DNA from: Bryobacteraceae bacterium
GTDB taxonomy: Bacteria; Acidobacteriota; Terriglobia; Bryobacterales; Bryobacteraceae
Direction: 5' to 3'
NCBI GenBank assembly: GCA_026002875.1
Contig: BPGE01000001.1
Coordinates: forward strand, 930,001 to 994,000
DNA length: 64,000 bases
Shown here: positions 8,861-17,325 of the stretch, one piece after another
Position numbering within the stretch: position 1 is the first letter of the stretch
Layout: the number at the start of each line of letters is the position of its first letter
Position numbers and translations under genes: made by a program
The notes under the pieces: generated by a model
What the model saw: only the letters and a program-made list of their open reading frames with translations
The model's database searches: none
What the model was told of the DNA's origin: nothing

Positions 8861-9769
8861 TCATGCGGCAGCCTCGAGGGCAAGCAAGGCTTGGTGAGCC
8901 TGCCGCGGGGATTGGAAGTGGAGCCGTTCGACGAGCCACTGTTCGTTGTAGCGCTGGCGGAATTCTTCGAGCGCTTCGGCGAGTTCTTCCAGGGTTTCGA
9001 AGTGCCGCACCCAGAGAAGCTGCTCTTTGAGGGTGCGGAAGAAGCGTTCGATGCAACCGTTGCCTTCCGGCTCGCGGACGAAGGCCGGTGACGACTCCAG
9101 GCCGAGAAAGCGGATCTCGCGCTGGAAGTCGTCGCTCATGAATTGGGAGCCGTGGTCATGACGCAGCTTGACGCCCAAGGCGATGCCTTCGGAGAAGCCG
9201 CCGAACTGTTCACGCACGGCCTGGCGCACCGGTTCGAGCGCCTCGAACCGCGTGCCGCGTCTGGCGACGTGGATGCCCAGACAGCAGGCCGAGCAGTGGT
9301 CGATCATGGCGAAGATCGGAACTTGTCCGTCCTGGAGAGTGAAGCCGGCCGTGGCGTCGATGCCCCACATCTGGTTGGGCCGCTCAGCAAGGATCGTTCC
9401 CTCGTGCCGCTTCGGCTCGACCGGCTGCGGCTGCCGCTGCGGCGCCAGCAGCTCATGCTGGCGCATCAGGCGCAGCACGCGCCGCAGGGAGGTGCGCACG
9501 CCGGCCAGCCGCAGCCGCGCCCACACCTTGCGGTGGCCCTCGCCGTGGAAGGGCGATGTCTGGATCGTACGGCGGATCTCCCCAGCGAGCTGCTCATCGG
9601 TGTAGTGCGTCTTCGGACCGCGCCTGGCAGGCAGGCGAGGCGAAGCCCCATGGCGGCGCCGCTGGTAGAAGGTCGACCGCGGCAGGCCCCACGCCTTGAG
9701 TACCCGAGCCCGCCCGTAGCAGCGTCCCGTGGAGATCGACCGGGTACGGCTCATCTCTTCGACCTCCAC
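8861..9769 (-). CDS. IS3 transposase OrfB (integrase core)
   Basis: About 300 residues: an HTH_21-type segment followed by the rve integrase core. The DDE residues lie in MWGIDATAGF, RHDHGSQFMSDDF and EGNGCIERFFRTLK, so the catalytic triad is present. An upstream GTG at 9769 is open, but the ATG at 9754 overlaps the orfA stop as ATGA, pointing to termination-reinitiation coupling. OrfB is in the -1 frame relative to orfA, as is usual for IS3, but no A6G-type slippery heptamer is present in the overlap. The C-terminus (RQAHQALLALEAAA) is intact, so the element may still be mobile. Confidence 0.9.
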   Translation of the reverse strand: MEVEEMSRTRSISTGRCYGRARVLKAWGLPRSTFYQRRRHGASPRLPARRGPKTHYTDEQLAGEIRRTIQTSPFHGEGHRKVWARLRLAGVRTSLRRVLRLMRQHELLAPQRQPQPVEPKRHEGTILAERPNQMWGIDATAGFTLQDGQVPIFAMIDHCSACCLGIHVARRGTRFEALEPVRQAVREQFGGFSEGIALGVKLRHDHGSQFMSDDFQREIRFLGLESSPAFVREPEGNGCIERFFRTLKEQLLWVRHFETLEELAEALEEFRQRYNEQWLVERLHFQSPRQAHQALLALEAAA

Positions 9770-10140
9770 CGGAGAAAAGGCTTCTCTTCCTCCGTGCGCC
9801 GGATGCGCTCCCGCAGCAGTTCGTTCTCCATCGCCAGCTCGGCAATGACGGACTTCATCCGGCGGCCCTGCTCGTCAACCAGATCTTCCTGCCGGATCTT
9901 GAGGCCCTCCTCGCCGGCCGCCAGGAAGGCCTCGCGCCACTCCGACAGGGTCGCTGCCGTGACTCCGTACTTGCGGCTTGTAGCTTCCAGATCGGCGCCG
10001 CGGAGCAGCTCCAGCACCACGCTCATCTTGCGCTTGGCCGACCAACGGCCCTTGCCAGCGCGGCCGGAATCCAGGCCCGCTTCAGTCGCCCTCCGGGCTC
10101 CTTGCGCGGGCCCGGAATCCGAGTGTTTCGCGTTGGACAT
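9751..10140 (-). CDS. IS3 transposase OrfA (HTH protein)
   Basis: A 129-residue protein with the helix-turn-helix pattern of IS3 OrfA (RWSAKRKMSVVLELLRGADL, YGVTAATLSEWREAF) and a C-terminal leucine-zipper-like helix (AELAMENELLRERI) used for multimerisation. Its start lies about 50 bp inside the right inverted repeat at 10190. The stop TGA overlaps the orfB ATG. A frameshift-damaged homologue is found at 14117-14469. Confidence 0.9.
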   Translation of the reverse strand: MSNAKHSDSGPAQGARRATEAGLDSGRAGKGRWSAKRKMSVVLELLRGADLEATSRKYGVTAATLSEWREAFLAAGEEGLKIRQEDLVDEQGRRMKSVIAELAMENELLRERIRRTEEEKPFLRWRSKR

Positions 10141-12517
10141 CCTGATTCTCCTTATCGCAAATCAGTGTCCAAGGAAATCGTAGGGCGGGGGAATCTGCGC
10201 TAACGGAGCCAAGATCCACCAGTGTTCCGGACGGCTGTCTAAGGTACCGCTGGACGGCGCCCCGCGGTGTATAACCATAGCCTTGCAGGAAGAAAGTAGT
10301 TCCCTGCGGCCCGGACTGCAATGAGCTCTCCAGTGTTGGGTTCTCTGCCGCAACGATCGTGACCGTCACGCTGCCCGAGCACTGCGTGCTGCCTTGCGAG
10401 GCGCACACCCGGATCCAGATCGTCCTCGCCACCGTGTTGTTGACCGCTACCGTCAGCGACGTCGGGCCGTTGTAAGTCGGCGCCGCTGTCGCCCAGTCCC
10501 ACCTCGCTCCCCCGTCGATGGAAAACTGATGGTAGCTCGACGCCGTAAAGCCCGATCCCTGCAGCGTCACGTTCTGATACGAAATGCCCTGCGGAATCTG
10601 GTTCGGCACCGCCTGGGTCACCACCGGTGCCGGCGTCGACGCCGTCACCGTCACCGTCACGCTGCCCGAGCACTGCGTGCTGCCTTGCGAGGCGCACACC
10701 CGGATCCAGATCGTCCTCGCCACCGTGTTGTTGACCGCCACTGTCAGCGACGTCGGGCCGTTGTAAGTCGGCGCCGCCGTCGCCCAGCTCCAGCCCGCTC
10801 CCCCGTCGATGGAAAACTGATGGTAGCTCGACGCCGTAAAGCCCGATCCCTGCAGCGTCACGTTCTGATACGAAATGCCCTGCGGAATCTGGTTCGGCAC
10901 CGCCTGGGTCACCACCGGTGCCGGCGTCGACGCCGTCACCGTCACCGGCACCGCCAGCCGGTCGTTGGCCGTGTTCTGCCCCGCCACCGCGTTGTCGGCA
11001 TCCACAATCACCCACACGTAGTAAGTCCCCGGCGCCAGCGACGCCGGCACCGTCCCGCTCCCGTTCAGCGGCACCGACGCCCCAGCCGCCAGCGGAGGAG
11101 TCGGCAACGACGCCAGCAGAGGATCGCTCGTGCTCGGCGCGCTCGCGCTCGCGCTCAGCCGCACCCGCGTCGTCGTCGTCACGTTCACCGCCGCAGTGCC
11201 CTGGTTGCGCACCGTGAAGCTGAAACCCAGCGTCTGGCCCGCCTGCACCGGGTTCGGACTCACCACCAGCGTCCCGGAAACCGGCACCAGATCCGGCGTC
11301 CCGGCCCCACCCACCGTCACCGGCACCGCCAGCCGGTCGTTGGCCGTGTTCTGCCCCGCCACCGCGTTGTCGGCATCCACAATCACCCACACGTAGTAAG
11401 TCCCCGGCGCCAGCGACGCCGGCACCGTCCCGCTCCCGTTCAGCGGCACCGACGCCCCAGCCGCCAGCGGAGGAGTCGGCAACGACGCCAGCAGAGGATC
11501 GCTCGTGCTCGGCGCGCTCGCGCTCGCGCTCAGCCGCACCCGCGTCGTCGTCGTCACGTTCACCGCCGCAGTGCCCTGGTTGCGCACCGTGAAGCTGAAA
11601 CCCAGCGTCTGGCCCGCCTGCACCGGGTTCGGACTCACCACCAGCGTCCCGGAAACCGGCACCAGATCCGGCGTCCCGGCCCCACCCACCGTCACCGGCA
11701 CCGCCAGCCGGTCGTTGGCCGTGTTCTGCCCCGCCACCGCGTTGTCGGCATCCACAGTCACCCACACGTAGTAAGTCCCCGGCGCCAGCGACGCCGGCAC
11801 CGTCCCGCTCCCGTTCAGCGGCACCGACGCCCCAGCCGCCAGCGGAGGAGTCGGCAACGACGCCAGCAGAGGATCGCTCGTGCTCGGCGCGCTCGCGCTC
11901 GCGCTCAGCCGCACCCGCGTCGTCGTCGTCACGTTCACCGCCGCAGTGCCCTGGTTGCGCACCGTGAAGCTGAAACCCAGCGTCTGGCCCGCCTGCACCG
12001 GGTTCGGACTCACCACCAGCGTCCCGGAAACCGGCACCAGATCCGGCGTCCCGGCCCCACCCACCGTCACCGGCACCGCCAGCCGGTCGTTGGCCGTGTT
12101 CTGCCCCGCCACCGCGTTGTCGGCATCCACAATCACCCACACGTAGTAAGTCCCCGGCGCCAGCGACGCCGGCACCGTCCCGCTCCCGTTCAGCGGCACC
12201 GACGCCCCAGCCGCCAGCGGAGGAGTCGGCAACGACGCCAGCAGAGGATCGCTCGTGCTCGGCGCGCTCGCGCTCGCGCTCAGCCGCACCCGCGTCGTCG
12301 TCGTCACGTTCACCGCCGCAGTGCCCTGGTTGCGCACCGTGAAGCTGAAACCCAGCGTCTGGCCCGCCTGCACCGGGTTCGGATTCACCACCAGCGTCCC
12401 GGAAACCGGCACCAGATCCGGGCTTTGAGCAAGCCCAAAAGCAAAGGAGAAAATAGACGCTATAATTGCTCGGGCAACAGTATGCTTGAATATCGGAGTT
12501 TCTGTCTCAGCCGTCAT
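10082..12517 (-). CDS. Secreted CARDB/TIG repeat protein, 3' end lost to IS3 insertion
   Basis: An 811-codon frame, of which roughly residues 1-775 are native. It has an N-terminal export signal (hydrophobic AIIASIFSFAFGLA, residues 17-30, cleavage near AQS), four CARDB domains of 125 residues each (SPDLVPVSGTLVV, NPVQAGQTLGFSFTVRN and so on) and two TIG/IPT-like units of 97 residues (PVVTQAVPNQIPQG, FSIDGGAGWSWATA). CARDB and TIG folds are extracellular Ig-like adhesion or stalk modules. From about 10190 the frame enters the IS3 inverted repeat and runs in the wrong frame through orfA to a chance stop at 10082, so the native C-terminus is gone. The protein may still be exported, but any C-terminal anchor or sorting domain would be lacking. 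Confidence 0.8.
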   Translation of the reverse strand: MTAETETPIFKHTVARAIIASIFSFAFGLAQSPDLVPVSGTLVVNPNPVQAGQTLGFSFTVRNQGTAAVNVTTTTRVRLSASASAPSTSDPLLASLPTPPLAAGASVPLNGSGTVPASLAPGTYYVWVIVDADNAVAGQNTANDRLAVPVTVGGAGTPDLVPVSGTLVVSPNPVQAGQTLGFSFTVRNQGTAAVNVTTTTRVRLSASASAPSTSDPLLASLPTPPLAAGASVPLNGSGTVPASLAPGTYYVWVTVDADNAVAGQNTANDRLAVPVTVGGAGTPDLVPVSGTLVVSPNPVQAGQTLGFSFTVRNQGTAAVNVTTTTRVRLSASASAPSTSDPLLASLPTPPLAAGASVPLNGSGTVPASLAPGTYYVWVIVDADNAVAGQNTANDRLAVPVTVGGAGTPDLVPVSGTLVVSPNPVQAGQTLGFSFTVRNQGTAAVNVTTTTRVRLSASASAPSTSDPLLASLPTPPLAAGASVPLNGSGTVPASLAPGTYYVWVIVDADNAVAGQNTANDRLAVPVTVTASTPAPVVTQAVPNQIPQGISYQNVTLQGSGFTASSYHQFSIDGGAGWSWATAAPTYNGPTSLTVAVNNTVARTIWIRVCASQGSTQCSGSVTVTVTASTPAPVVTQAVPNQIPQGISYQNVTLQGSGFTASSYHQFSIDGGARWDWATAAPTYNGPTSLTVAVNNTVARTIWIRVCASQGSTQCSGSVTVTIVAAENPTLESSLQSGPQGTTFFLQGYGYTPRGAVQRYLRQPSGTLVDLGSVSADSPALRFPWTLICDKENQDVQRETLGFRARARSPEGD
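10360..10943 (-). repeat. Two tandem 291-bp TIG-like-coding repeats
   Basis: The stretch containing GCTGCCCGAGCACTGCGTGC (plus strand) recurs at 10370 and 10661, giving a 291-bp (97-codon) period. The copies differ at a few positions, for example GAGWSWATA versus GARWDWATA in the protein. The second unit in gene order runs into the final native segment of the protein. Confidence 0.85.
10921..12421 (-). repeat. Four tandem 375-bp CARDB-coding repeats
   Basis: Units begin at about 12421, 12046, 11671 and 11296 on the minus strand, each 375 bp (125 codons). The DNA is almost identical between copies: by eye I see only isolated changes, such as an A/G difference that alters Ile to Val (near 11758), and an Asn/Ser change in the first unit. 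Such identity points to recent duplication or gene conversion rather than old domain repetition. Confidence 0.9.
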
Positions 12518-12562
12518 AGTCGGTTTTTGTATGGTTCAACAAATTACATCCAATACCAATCG

Positions 12563-13426
12563 TCATTCCAATAATCGGAAAGTGTATATTTTCCCCAGCT
12601 GGGCTCCGGCATGTTGAGAGCCGACTGCGCCAGGCGGCAGGAATCCGTATTCACCTGGGCCGATGTTGGGAAGGATTACTGTCCACATGCGTGGAGCAAT
12701 CTTCTTGCCCTCGAACGGCACGAGGTCGCGGGTCGCTCCACCGGATGCGTGCAGAATCCCTCCCGTAACGGTACGGAATTCGCGCCGGTCAGATTTTTGG
12801 CGGAGGCGCAACAATTGATATTCCGTAATTGCGACACCTTCAGGTGCGTAGACGAGAAACTCCAAAGGAGTCTTGACTGTATTGCGGCTGTTTGGACCTT
12901 GAATAATACCATTCACATCACCCTTGACAAGGCCTGCGCTGGCGACCGATTTCAGAACTCCCCCAGTTCGCCAGTTTACGACTTCAGGTAAAAGTTCCAC
13001 CCACTGATCGCCTTTCTTGAAGTAAACCCCTACCTCTGTGACCTTCGGATCACCAGGCGCCACGCTGCGTACTTGTAACGCCGCTGCGTCTGAGCCAGAC
13101 TTGGGCGAGGGCGCCTGTCGGGAGGCTTTGGCGATCATGGCATCGATCACTGCACTCGGCACCCCTCCCTCCTTGAGCGCCAGAATGTCGGCAAGACTTG
13201 TGGAGTAATTGCCAGGCTGCTGCTGGATGAGTTGAATGACGCTGCTCTCCGACAGGCCAGCTTTGACCATCTTCAGTATTGCTTCATTATTCAGAACCTC
13301 TTGCGCTTTTAGAGAGCCTGCCAGAAAAGCAGGGAACGCCACAAGAATCAATCCGAGCCGCGCGGCCTTTATCACTGCGGCAGTTCTATAGAGTACTGGA
13401 GCCAAATGCTTAAATGCTGAGGTCAT
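12563..13426 (-). CDS. Secreted protein with N-terminal helical repeat, function unknown
   Basis: 287 residues with a signal peptide ending near SLKAQE (residue 42). Residues 43-95 form a short helical domain (LNNEAILKMVKAGLSESSVI, then LADILALKEGGVPSAVIDAMIAK). It resembles the SHOCT-like helical domain seen at the start of many secreted acidobacterial proteins. The rest is a beta-rich domain with no recognised catalytic motif. It lies 45 bp upstream of the CARDB-repeat gene on the same strand and could be co-transcribed. The base composition looks lower in GC than the flanking core genes, fitting an accessory region. Confidence 0.75.
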   Translation of the reverse strand: MTSAFKHLAPVLYRTAAVIKAARLGLILVAFPAFLAGSLKAQEVLNNEAILKMVKAGLSESSVIQLIQQQPGNYSTSLADILALKEGGVPSAVIDAMIAKASRQAPSPKSGSDAAALQVRSVAPGDPKVTEVGVYFKKGDQWVELLPEVVNWRTGGVLKSVASAGLVKGDVNGIIQGPNSRNTVKTPLEFLVYAPEGVAITEYQLLRLRQKSDRREFRTVTGGILHASGGATRDLVPFEGKKIAPRMWTVILPNIGPGEYGFLPPGAVGSQHAGAQLGKIYTFRLLE

Positions 13427-13519
13427 GGCTCTGAGCTAACACGTTCTCTTCGGGAAGTCAATGTCCCTAAATGTGTGAATCCCCCTCCCCTGGTGGCACA
13501 CTTATTTCCACGGCGCGTG

Positions 13520-14041
13520 CGCACTTCCTGCTAATTCGTGCCGCGGCTACTGCACGAACACGGATTGCTGGCACCGCAGTCTGTCGTGCCGAACCGGCAC
13601 GATAACGCCATCCCGGCCGGGCGGCCTACCCATCAGATGTGCGACGTCGGCACCACGGCCGACTTGACTCTCCGTAACGTCCGAGGGGCATCTTCGTTTT
13701 GTCAACTACTTCATGGCCCGATACCCGGGTATCCAGGGTCCGCACGCGGCGCACGGTTCGAAGCGCTCGAGCCTGTGCGCCAGGTTGTGCGTGAACAATT
13801 CGGCGGCTTCTGCGAAGGCATCGCCGTGGGCGTGAAGCCGCGCCGTGACCACGACTCCCACCTCATGAGCGACGACTTTCAGTGCGAGATCCGCTTTCTC
13901 AGCCTGGAATCTTCTCCGGCCTTTGTCCGCGGGCCGGAAGGCAACGGTTCGGTCGAACGCTTCCGCACCCTCAAGAAGCAGCTTCCATGCGTGTTTCACT
14001 TCGACACCTTGGCGCGACTCACCGAAGCGCTCAAAGAATAA
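13520..14041 (+). pseudogene. Decayed IS3 orfB remnant
   Basis: A frame of about 168 codons (13538-14041) aligns with the C-terminal two thirds of OrfB of the intact IS3 at 8.8-10.2 kb. Shared blocks include ARGARFEALEPVRQVVREQF, FGGFCEGIAVGVK, SSPAFVRGPEGNGSVERF and RTLKKQL. The region of the first catalytic Asp has changed (MWGIDAT to MCDVGTT), one Phe codon is deleted in the Glu motif, and the frame ends early at 14041. It is an old, inactive copy. Confidence 0.85.
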
Positions 14042-14068
14042 CGCTGGAACGAACTGTGGCTGGTTCCA

Positions 14069-14469
14069 ACGCCCCACGATTTCGTTGGACACTGATTTGC
14101 GATAAGGAGTGCCAGGATGTCCAACACGAAGCAAGCGGATTCCAGGCCCGCGCAAGGAGCCCGGAGGGCGAGCTCGACACGGCGTAATCCGGCCGTGGCG
14201 GCAAGGGCCGCTGGTCAGCCAGGCGCAAAATGAGAGTGGTGCTGGAGCTGCTCCGCGGCACTGGCCGGGAGACAACGAGCAGGAAGTAAGGTGCGACGGC
14301 GGCGACTCTGTCGGAGTGGCGCGAGGCCATCGCCGCGGCAGGCGAGGAAGGGCTCAAGATCCGGCAGGAGGATCTGGTCGACAAGCAGGGCCGCCGCGAG
14401 AGGCGAGCCATCGCCAATCTGGCGATGGAGAACGAACTGCTGCGGGAGCGCATCCGGTGCACGGAGTGA
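14069..14469 (+). pseudogene. Decayed IS3 left end with orfA remnant
   Basis: An IS3 terminal repeat (CGCCCCACGATTTCGTTGGA from 14069) is followed by the same leader as the intact element and an ATG at 14117 (MSNTKQADSRPAQGARRA). The frame is broken: a frameshift near 14225 and a TAA near 14287 interrupt orfA, after which ATLSEWREAIAAAGEEGLK and AMENELLRERI are still recognisable up to a stop at 14467-14469. It lies directly behind the orfB remnant in the same orientation. This is therefore a tandem junction of two truncated elements rather than one rearranged copy. Confidence 0.85.
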
Positions 14470-14489
14470 AGTGCGGCACGACAAGTGGG

Positions 14490-14999
14490 CCCTCGGCGTT
14501 TCTCGTGAAAAGCAGGCGAGATGGCGGCGCTACGTGGGCGCCGCTCGGGTACATGGGCATCGCGCAGGCGCTGCCCGACGCCTACAAGACCACCTATGAC
14601 TTTCTGGTGAACAACGGAGGTTACGGCCTGCCCTCCACCCGCCTCCTCCCTTACGCCGACTACGGCCTCGTGCTGATCTCAGCGGTAACGGCTGGGCCCG
14701 ATCTGCAGACGTTGCAGACCGCCTCCTGCGGCGCGAATCGGCTTGGCCTCGTTCCCGGCGGCTTCGTCTTTCTCGATCCCGGCGGCGCGAACGAGGAGTA
14801 CGTCCGCGTGATGAGCGTCGATCCCGAGAACCAGTCGTTCGAGGCGATCGTGACCAAGGATCATGCCGCAGGCGAGCGCATCAGTCCAACCATCTGGCCG
14901 ACGCCAGTGCTCAATGAGGGTGACGACCTGGCGTTCGATATCCTGGCCGTCGCCTCGCCGGATCCGGGGAGCGACCTGAGCGTCGTCATCCAGACGTGA
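14490..14999 (+). pseudogene. Phage-structural-like fragment (GANEEYVRV module)
   Basis: About 170 codons in one frame with no start of their own. The reading begins inside the decayed IS3 and the homologous part probably starts near 14500. The sequence includes YKTTYDFLVNNGGYGLPS, then GGFVFLDPGGANEEYVRVMS and SFEAIVTKDHAAGERI. The same motif pattern (D-x-x-GAN-[DE]-E-x-V-[RK]-V-x-SV, then SF-x-A and H-x-AG) recurs at 18340-18450 in the third phage-like piece, so the two are related. No confident family name; a tail- or baseplate-type structural protein is inferred from the company it keeps. Confidence 0.45.
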
Positions 15000-15016
15000 A
15001 ACCGGCGCCCGCAGGC

Positions 15017-15910
15017 TCAATGCACAAAACCAAGCGTGTTGATCCCTTGCAGCATCAGTCCGATGTTATCGATCTTCACGATTCGTCCGGAAACCACCTT
15101 AAAGACTTCCGACACATACATCTTCTGCTGGTTCGGGTGCTTCGGGTAGTGGAGTAAGGTGATGCCCAGGACGATACCGCGCTCCGGGTCGATGACCGGG
15201 AATCGCTGTTCCGTGGCAGGTCCCCACGGCCGGTCGCCCTCAAGCGAACTGGCGCAGGTGCGCGGGGAGCCACCTTCGACCGTATTCCGCGTGGTATTGG
15301 TGATCCGCTCACCGCTGTGATAGCGGTCGCAGCGCTCATCGAAGTCGGTCGTTACTGCGACATGCGTCGAAAGACTATGAAAGTAGCGCCGTGCAAGCGC
15401 CTCCAGGTTCTCCCGCGACATCCGCTGCTCAACCGGCAGCACGGCGCTGAACAGGGGATCGAGGTTCCAAACATACGAGGCCACCACGCGGGCGGACGTG
15501 TCGGCGCTGATTTCGATGTCCGTGATCCGCCCTCCAGGCCCAACCCTGAGCCGTGTCGAAATATAGCCGGGTTTGCCATCGACGAGTTCAACCCCCGCGC
15601 GGGACGCGACGTTACCGCTGACAGGATCGCTGAAAGTCATGACCGACTTGATGGTCTTCACTCGTTTCCACGCGGTCTCAGTGAGCGCAACAGGTTTCGC
15701 GTTCTCCCGAATCTCCGCCTGATCGGCGAGTGGAACCAAACCTGGCGTGTTCGTGGTCACGGCCTGAATGAAGTTGGCCATCAACTCCGAAAGACACGCA
15801 CTATCGCAGAAAGTCGTCGTCGTGGTTGCCTGCCCTGCGGCGCCCTGCACCGTGGCAGCGCCGAGCAGCAGGACCAAAGCCAGAATTGAAGAACGCAGGG
15901 ATCGAATCAT
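15017..15910 (-). CDS. Secreted DUF8021-like protein, function unknown
   Basis: Using the ATG at 15910 (MIRSLRSSILALVLLLGAAT), the protein is 297 residues with a typical signal peptide. An upstream ATG at 15922 would add MEAA. The mature part starts with FCDSACLSELMANFIQAVTT and contains the SnoaL-like pattern of the DUF8021 family (a short helical Cys motif, then a cone-shaped alpha+beta barrel). No catalytic residues are evident. It lies 40 bp downstream of the qorB-like gene on the same strand and may be transcribed with it. Confidence 0.65.
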   Translation of the reverse strand: MIRSLRSSILALVLLLGAATVQGAAGQATTTTTFCDSACLSELMANFIQAVTTNTPGLVPLADQAEIRENAKPVALTETAWKRVKTIKSVMTFSDPVSGNVASRAGVELVDGKPGYISTRLRVGPGGRITDIEISADTSARVVASYVWNLDPLFSAVLPVEQRMSRENLEALARRYFHSLSTHVAVTTDFDERCDRYHSGERITNTTRNTVEGGSPRTCASSLEGDRPWGPATEQRFPVIDPERGIVLGITLLHYPKHPNQQKMYVSEVFKVVSGRIVKIDNIGLMLQGINTLGFVH

Positions 15911-15951
15911 TGCCGCCTCCACGGGATTGCAGGGCTCGTTAAGAATGACTT

Positions 15952-16806
15952 TCAGACGCTTCCTCTCAGGGCCTGAGCTACCGAGACGGGAAGGGGTGTT
16001 GTCGGCCGGCCGATCAGACGGGAGAGTTGATGGCCGTCGTCGAACAGAGCGCCTTGTGCGGCGGCGACGTCAAAACTGGCGTATGCCCTTGCCATCGGTT
16101 CAGGAAAACCGAAGCCGACCAACACTGCGGCGTATTCAGCCTCAGTCAGATTCTTGTAGGGAATGGCCTTGCCAGTTTGTCGGGAGATCTCGGCGGCGAG
16201 ATCGGTCAGAGTCCAGGCATAGTCACCGGCCAGTTCGTATGTCTTACCATCGTGGTCTCCGCTCGTCAGAACCGTAACCGCCGCTTCGGCATAGTCGGCG
16301 CGCGACGCGGACGAAATCCTCGCTTCGCCTGCGCAACCTGGGAACGCTCCGTACGTAATGGCGCTGGGGATGAAGGCTGTGTAGTTCTCCGTGTACCAGC
16401 CGTTTCGCAGAATCGTGTACGGAATACCAGAGGCCTTCAAAGCGAGTTCGGTTTCATGATGCTCACCTGCCAAGCTCAGCGCCGACGAATCCGCGCGTAG
16501 GAGGCTGGTGTAGACGATTCGTTTCACGCCTGCCATCCTTGCAGCGCTGATCACGTTTCTATGCTGAACCGCACGTCGCCCGATTTCGTTGGAGGAGATC
16601 AGCAACAGCGTGTCTACAGTATGCAGGGCTCTTTCAAGCGTTTCGGGTTTGTTGTAGTCGGCCTCAGACACTGTCAGGCCGAGATCGGCAGCCCTGCTCG
16701 CCGAACGCGCCAGCGCCACTATCGCTGCCGAATCGACTCTTTCCTTCAGTTTCGCAAGCACCAGCCGGCCGAGCTGTCCTGTCGCGCCGGTGATTCCAAT
16801 AGTCAT
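15952..16806 (-). CDS. QorB-like NAD(P)H:quinone reductase / NmrA-family SDR
   Basis: 284 residues, close to E. coli QorB (YtfG). An N-terminal Rossmann glycine motif (TIGITGATGQLGRLVLAKL) binds NAD(P)H. The NmrA-type features VDTLLLISSNEIGRRAVQHR and GIPYTILRNGWYTENYTAFI follow. This family reduces quinones by two electrons or senses the NADP redox state. The gene is preceded by an Rrf2-family regulator on the same strand and by a half-conserved copy of that regulator's putative operator (16849-16867). Control by thiol or quinone stress is therefore likely but inferred. Family assignment is firm; substrate is not. Confidence 0.85.
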   Translation of the reverse strand: MTIGITGATGQLGRLVLAKLKERVDSAAIVALARSASRAADLGLTVSEADYNKPETLERALHTVDTLLLISSNEIGRRAVQHRNVISAARMAGVKRIVYTSLLRADSSALSLAGEHHETELALKASGIPYTILRNGWYTENYTAFIPSAITYGAFPGCAGEARISSASRADYAEAAVTVLTSGDHDGKTYELAGDYAWTLTDLAAEISRQTGKAIPYKNLTEAEYAAVLVGFGFPEPMARAYASFDVAAAQGALFDDGHQLSRLIGRPTTPLPVSVAQALRGSV

Positions 16807-16848
16807 CGTCTTCTCCTACCAGTCGTTGGTTTCAATAGTCATTTCATT

Positions 16849-16867
16849 CGCAACTATAGCAGTTACA
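16849..16867 (-). promoter_or_regulatory. Putative Rrf2 operator in front of the qorB-like gene
   Basis: CGCAAC, a 7-bp spacer, then GTTACA, 43 bp upstream of the ATG at 16806. The right half and the spacing are the same as in the perfect dyad in front of the Rrf2 gene at 17326-17344; the left half matches at 4 of 6 positions. Confidence 0.5.
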
Positions 16868-16884
16868 GATTCTGTCAAAAAAGC

Positions 16885-17313
16885 TCAGTCCCCCTTCCGG
16901 ATCTGAACGGACCGAAGAAGTCCTTGCACCGTCGTGAGCGCCAATTCGGATTCCATCGCCAGTTCCGCTCGGCTGTAGACACTTGCGAGTGCCGCCTGAA
17001 TGTTCCGGCCGACTGGACATGCCGGGTTTGGAGGTTGGCTGTGCATCGCAAAGGGTGAGCCCTCATTCACAGCGCGGCGCACGTCCAGAAGAGTGATTGC
17101 GTCAGGGTCACGTGTGAGTTGCCATCCTCCTCCGCTGCCGGGCTGCGACGAAACGAATCCTCTCTTCCGGAGCAACCCAAGCAGCCGGCGAACGACAACA
17201 GGGTTCGTGTTCACGCTTCCAGCAATGAACTCGGAGGTGAGCGCCCGCCCGCGACTAGAGGCCAGCAACGTCAGGATGTGCAGTGCAATGGTGAACCTTG
17301 TGCTGACATTCAT
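16885..17313 (-). CDS. Rrf2-family transcriptional regulator
   Basis: A 142-residue winged-helix repressor. MNVSTRFTIALHILTLLA begins the DNA-binding domain, then NTNPVVVRRLLGLLRKRGFV (recognition helix) and the wing SQPGSGGGWQLTRDPDAITL. A single Cys in PACPVG sits where IscR/NsrR members have their cluster ligands. The three-Cys set for an Fe-S cluster is absent, so it resembles the YwnA-like subgroup. The frame is open from an ATG at 17337, but that start falls inside the operator dyad at 17326-17344, so 17313 is preferred. It precedes the qorB-like gene by about 80 bp and probably regulates it and itself. Confidence 0.85.
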   Translation of the reverse strand: MNVSTRFTIALHILTLLASSRGRALTSEFIAGSVNTNPVVVRRLLGLLRKRGFVSSQPGSGGGWQLTRDPDAITLLDVRRAVNEGSPFAMHSQPPNPACPVGRNIQAALASVYSRAELAMESELALTTVQGLLRSVQIRKGD

Positions 17314-17325
17314 GCCTTGCTTGTA

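Larger units (their letters stand above)
8820..10190 (-). mobile_element. IS3-family insertion sequence, apparently complete
   Basis: A 1.37-kb element with two overlapping minus-strand genes (orfA, orfB) flanked by imperfect inverted repeats. The left end reads CCGCCCCCGATTTCTTGGAC from 8824. The right end, read on the minus strand, is CGCCCTACGATTTCCTTGGA. Target duplications were not identifiable by eye, so the boundaries are good to a few bases. The element lies inside the 3' part of the CARDB-repeat gene. Two decayed relatives lie at 13.5-14.5 kb. Confidence 0.85.

Noticed and set aside
9751-9790. Programmed -1 frameshift site between IS3 orfA and orfB
   Set aside because: No A-AAA-AAG or similar heptamer in the overlap; the ATGA stop/start overlap explains orfB translation.
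10394-12574. A 726-codon plus-strand frame rich in Arg and His opposite the CARDB gene
   Set aside because: It is the antisense of the tandem repeats; its own repeats follow the 375-bp DNA period, it lacks a ribosome binding site, and its composition (Arg/His/Pro) is that of a GC-rich shadow frame.
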